NCBI GenBank assembly: GCA_014523485.1
Contig: JAATVK010000210.1
Span: 1 to 7,454 of the forward strand
Source: Nitrososphaerales archaeon TH5894
GTDB lineage: Archaea > Thermoproteota > Nitrososphaeria > Nitrososphaerales > Nitrososphaeraceae
Length of the DNA: 7,454 bases
Direction: 5' to 3'
The translations under genes were made by a program, and so were the position numbers. Below, in pieces: positions 5,045 to 7,454 of the stretch. The notes under the pieces were generated by a model. It was not told where the DNA came from. It made no database searches and saw only the letters and a list, made by a program, of their open reading frames with translations. How positions within the stretch are numbered: the first letter of the stretch is position 1; the number at the start of each line of letters is the position of its first letter.

Positions 5045-7042
5045 TTATCTTCTTAGCTTTGAGATAAATATGTATAATATAGCTATTATTTCAAATCTGC
5101 CCATTATCATATTAAAAGATAATATCAATTTAGAAATTGAGTCCAAACCCATCGTTGTTATTCCTGTGGAAAATCCTGTATTAGAAATAGTAGAAGCTGT
5201 TTCAAATACTGTATCGATAAAACTTGGACTATTATTAGCTATATAATAGATACATATTGCAGTAATAAATGCAAATAAGATGTAAAGAACTATAACGAAC
5301 AAAGCCTCTTTAAAAGCTTTATCAGAAAGAATATTAAATTTGTACTTATCTAAAGGGACTACACATTTCATTTGTTTATTATTTTCTTCTGCAATATGTA
5401 GATTAGAAATTGGCTTAATTCTTCTACGAAATTGAATTGCGGTTGCTGAAATAAATGAAGGTATAGTAGCATGATTATTTTTACTCTTCAACGTAGTGGA
5501 TGCATGTTTTCTATTGTCAATAATTTTTTCTATAATTAGCATTAGTCTTGCTATTTTTATACCACCAGCAGTCGAAAATGCCGTTCCTCCTATGAGCATT
5601 ATTACAATTAACAAAATTTTACCGTTAACAGATAAAAGAGATAAATCAATAAATTGGAAGCCAGTGGTTGTAGAAGCACTAATTACATGAAATACAGAAG
5701 AGAGCCATTCTTTTTCTGAAAATGATTTCTCTATAAACATAAACAAAAAAACAGCACAGGCAATAATTATTATATATATTAGGATTTCTTTAACTTCCCT
5801 TGTTGCCTCAACCTCTTTACTGAAAATACCAAAATGAAACGCAAAAGGTAACGCTGCAAGTATCATTCCCCCCATAATAACAATTAGAGTAATGGGATTT
5901 TCTAAAGTTAGAACTGTTGCAGTAGGTACAAATCCACCACTAGTGAGTGTGGCAAAAGCTAACGATATTGAATTTAGTAAATCTGTATGTCCAAAAACAA
6001 ATAACAATAAAACAATAATTATTGCATATATTACAAAAATAATACTGATAGTAGTAAGTAACTGTTTAAATCTTAGTATTCCACTACTCATCAAACTTTT
6101 CATTCCTGCTAGTTTTGTTTCTGGATAGTACAAAGCCATAACTAAATATACAAAACTTAATCCACCAACCCATTCTGTAAAAGAGCGATAAAATGAAAAA
6201 CTATCAGGCAAATCTTCAGGGTGAGTTATTGTAGAAATCCCTGTAGTTGTAAAACCTGATGTACTTTCCAAGAAAGAACTTGCAAAAAGAGAAAATGGAT
6301 CAATTCCCTGCCAAAATGGATTGATATACATGTAGGGTATAGTTCCAAATAAGCTCAACAATACAAAACTTAATACAACAACAATAGATGATTGTTTTAG
6401 ATTGAGTGGGCTTTTTTCTCCTAATGTATTAAGAATATACCCAGTTAAGGACATTCCTACAAATGCCAAGTAAATGCCAATTGAAGATTGCAATTCACCT
6501 AAAAAAGTACCTAGTAAGGCAGGTACAACCATTAGTAATCCGGCAAATTGCAATATAATGGCTACATTTGCGAAAATTGGTTTGTAATGTTCTCTTATAA
6601 TTTTCCTATAACTTCTAAAGGTTTTCTCAATAACTGCTATACGAATTACTTCTGCAAGATATTCAAGTGTTACCGTACCAAGTATTTCACCCTCCTGATT
6701 ACTCGTAACATCCGTAACAGGCAGATGTTTTATTTTGCGAGCACGCATTAATTTAATAGCTTCTTTTACTGTAGCTGAGCTAGGTAATGTTATTATTGGA
6801 GATGTCATAATGGATTTGATAGATATTAAATCAGAATCCTCTCCTTTCATTACAACTTTTTCTAAAATATCACTATCTGTTACTATTCCAATATATTTTC
6901 CATCTGATGAGGTAACTAGAATAATCTCAACATTCTTTGGTTGCAATATTTTAACTGCTTCAGCAACAGAAGAATGTTCATCAGCAGTGACAAATTGAGT
7001 ATGAAGATAGGATGACAGAGGACGTTCTAATGGTTCAACCAA
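5045..7042 (-). CDS. trkH: TrkH/KtrB-family potassium uptake channel with N-terminal CBS pair
   Basis: Integral membrane potassium transporter subunit of the TrkH/TrkG/KtrB superfamily, 665 residues against about 480 for an ordinary TrkH. The extra length is N-terminal: two CBS domains (about 10-65 and 72-133). The first retains the nucleotide-contacting pattern GIVTDSD (T55, D58); in the second, GTVTLEY, Asp is replaced by Glu. The membrane part (about 155-660) shows the four M1-P-M2 units. Their pore loops are TSGFTTTG (261-268), TLTSGGF (365-371), STTTGF (457-462) and STISNTGF (617-624), and the filter glycines are all present. EWVGG (290-294) and GGTAFSTAGGIK (485-496) are family hallmarks. 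The cytoplasmic loop between units 3 and 4 (about 508-575) is long and basic. No TrkA/KtrA gating subunit gene is adjacent. The CBS pair may sense adenine nucleotides (inference). The start is TTG at 7042, with an in-frame TGA three codons upstream and no ATG until residue 65, which would remove the first CBS domain. Confidence 0.94.
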   Translation of the reverse strand: MVEPLERPLSSYLHTQFVTADEHSSVAEAVKILQPKNVEIILVTSSDGKYIGIVTDSDILEKVVMKGEDSDLISIKSIMTSPIITLPSSATVKEAIKLMRARKIKHLPVTDVTSNQEGEILGTVTLEYLAEVIRIAVIEKTFRSYRKIIREHYKPIFANVAIILQFAGLLMVVPALLGTFLGELQSSIGIYLAFVGMSLTGYILNTLGEKSPLNLKQSSIVVVLSFVLLSLFGTIPYMYINPFWQGIDPFSLFASSFLESTSGFTTTGISTITHPEDLPDSFSFYRSFTEWVGGLSFVYLVMALYYPETKLAGMKSLMSSGILRFKQLLTTISIIFVIYAIIIVLLLFVFGHTDLLNSISLAFATLTSGGFVPTATVLTLENPITLIVIMGGMILAALPFAFHFGIFSKEVEATREVKEILIYIIIIACAVFLFMFIEKSFSEKEWLSSVFHVISASTTTGFQFIDLSLLSVNGKILLIVIMLIGGTAFSTAGGIKIARLMLIIEKIIDNRKHASTTLKSKNNHATIPSFISATAIQFRRRIKPISNLHIAEENNKQMKCVVPLDKYKFNILSDKAFKEALFVIVLYILFAFITAICIYYIANNSPSFIDTVFETASTISNTGFSTGITTMGLDSISKLILSFNMIMGRFEIIAILYIFISKLRR

Positions 7043-7054
7043 TAATAATCATCG

Positions 7055-7065
7055 TTTTATATTTT
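7055..7065 (-). promoter_or_regulatory. TATA-like element before trkH, spacing unclear
   Basis: Minus-strand AAAATATAAAA is centred only about 18 bases before the TTG at 7042, so standard spacing would start transcription inside the annotated frame. A second AT-rich string near 7083-7096 would give a leader of about 20 bases. Either the upstream string is the true element, or the real start lies further inside the gene. Confidence 0.25.
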
Positions 7066-7202
7066 GATCTTAAAACTTTAATTTCTAATTATTAAAGATT
7101 TGTTTAGAAAATAGTTGATTATGCCAATTTTGTAACAATAATGTTAAGAAATACAATATCACAATCTAACTATTCATTATTTTCTAAATTCTAATTACAT
7201 AA

Positions 7203-7244
7203 ACCCGCGAATGTAGTTGCAGGGTTCGAGTCCCACTCCCGGCG
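7203..7244 (+). pseudogene. 3' fragment of a tRNA gene (serine-like), possible att site
   Basis: The piece GGGTTCGAGTCCC (7222-7234) is a canonical T-arm with the TTCGAGT loop. It is followed by AC and then TCCCGGC (7237-7243), the 3' half of an acceptor stem, and G at 7244 in the discriminator position. The partner acceptor strand GCCGGGA, a D-arm and an anticodon arm are absent upstream, so this is not a complete tRNA. The 5' half of the T-stem (CAGGG) does not pair fully with CCCAC, so the identity breaks down near 7222. The preceding CCCGCGA...TTGC can fold as a hairpin like the variable arm of a type II tRNA; together with G73 this suggests tRNA-Ser, with low certainty. Archaeal integrases recombine into tRNA 3' ends and leave exactly such fragments. 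No integrase gene is in view. Confidence 0.65.
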
Positions 7245-7245
7245 C

Positions 7246-7417
7246 TTGGTTCTGAAACTCTCGTCCGAACTAGAATTCTACAATCAGTGGAAAGTGGTAT
7301 AACTATACACCGTTTTAACGATATAACTGCTAGAATGAAAAACAGAATGGAAAAGTAGAAGTGGAGAGGTAATCATACATATTAAGAAAGGAAGAACAGA
7401 TCAAAAAGAGAAACAAG
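7246..7417. other. Flank beyond the tRNA fragment, no clear gene
   Basis: Composition changes here: the DNA is less AT-rich than the spacers to the left, and the plus strand is markedly purine-rich from about 7333. An inverted repeat, GTATA-AC-TATAC, lies at about 7297-7308. All minus-strand frames are closed within about 75 bases, and no plus-strand frame starts with a supported signal before 7373. This may be the original chromosomal flank of an integration site. Confidence 0.35.
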
Positions 7418-7454
7418 ATGATTGCAAAGGAAAGATTCTATGAATTGCGAAATC
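7418..7454 (+). CDS. Possible 5' end of a gene running off the window
   Basis: An ATG at 7418 begins MIAKERFYELRN and remains open to the end of the window. The frame is open upstream to a stop at 7370-7372, with a charged translation (LRKEEQIKKRNK) before the Met, so the real start could be earlier. A GGAGAGGT string at 7363-7370 resembles a ribosome-binding site but is far from the ATG. Too little is visible to judge function or even reality. Confidence 0.15.
   Translation, partial: MIAKERFYELRN

Noticed and set aside
5025..5246. Plus-strand frame preceded by GTATATAATGG at 4986-4996
   Set aside because: Nearly all of it is antisense to the conserved last transmembrane part of TrkH. The TATA-like string could serve an antisense RNA, but nothing else supports it.
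7103..7188. 11-bp inverted repeat TTTAGAAAATA / TATTTTCTAAA at 7103-7113 and 7178-7188, plus a 9-bp direct repeat TTCTAATTA
   Set aside because: They could be mobile-element ends near the tRNA fragment, but the 64-base interval holds no gene and such matches occur by chance in DNA this AT-rich.
1..7454. CRISPR array, transposase, integrase or toxin-antitoxin pair
   Set aside because: I looked for these and found no spaced repeat series, no recombinase or nuclease motifs and no paired small genes; the only tandem repeat is the two-unit array at 4670-4725.

Overview
The window looks like chromosomal DNA from an ammonia-oxidising archaeon of the Nitrososphaeria (Thaumarchaeota), most like the soil Nitrososphaera/Nitrosocosmicus type. 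This is inferred from several things: very AT-rich intergenic DNA, archaeal TATA-type promoters placed close to start codons, U-tract terminators, proteins rich in Asn, Lys, Ile and Asp, and secreted proteins that resemble thaumarchaeal families as I remember them. No 16S rRNA or amo gene is present to settle the taxonomy.

Layout. Five substantial genes all lie on the minus strand, each separated by 290-540 bases of AT-rich DNA, and most have a recognisable promoter and terminator of their own, so they read as single-gene units rather than an operon. From left to right they are: (1) an exported protein of unknown function that appears cut short at its C-terminus (129-740); (2) a secreted matrixin-like zinc metalloprotease (1261-1911); (3) a secreted protein with a methionine-rich tail, possibly copper-binding (2342-3202); (4) a membrane-anchored purple-acid-phosphatase-like metallophosphoesterase (3492-4505); (5) a potassium-uptake channel subunit of the TrkH family with two CBS domains fused in front (5045-7042). 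On the plus strand lie a decayed NHL beta-propeller gene (about 902-1146), a possible 37-residue single-pass membrane peptide (4785-4898), and at the right end the 3' portion of a tRNA gene (about 7203-7244), which may be an integration scar.

How it fits together. All five main products are exported or membrane-bound, so this stretch serves the cell surface: proteolysis, phosphate-ester cleavage, possible copper handling and potassium uptake. There is no evidence of a shared pathway. The NHL remnant, the apparently truncated first gene and the tRNA 3' fragment suggest an accessory region shaped by insertion and decay, although no integrase or transposase is visible.

The signals most worth a second look are a perfect tandem 28-base repeat directly upstream of a TATA-like element and the 37-codon reading frame; the tRNA fragment; the Met-rich protein whose predicted mature N-terminus is histidine; and the use of TTG as the only plausible start in four of five genes, with short or absent leaders at two of them and a strong Shine-Dalgarno sequence at another.
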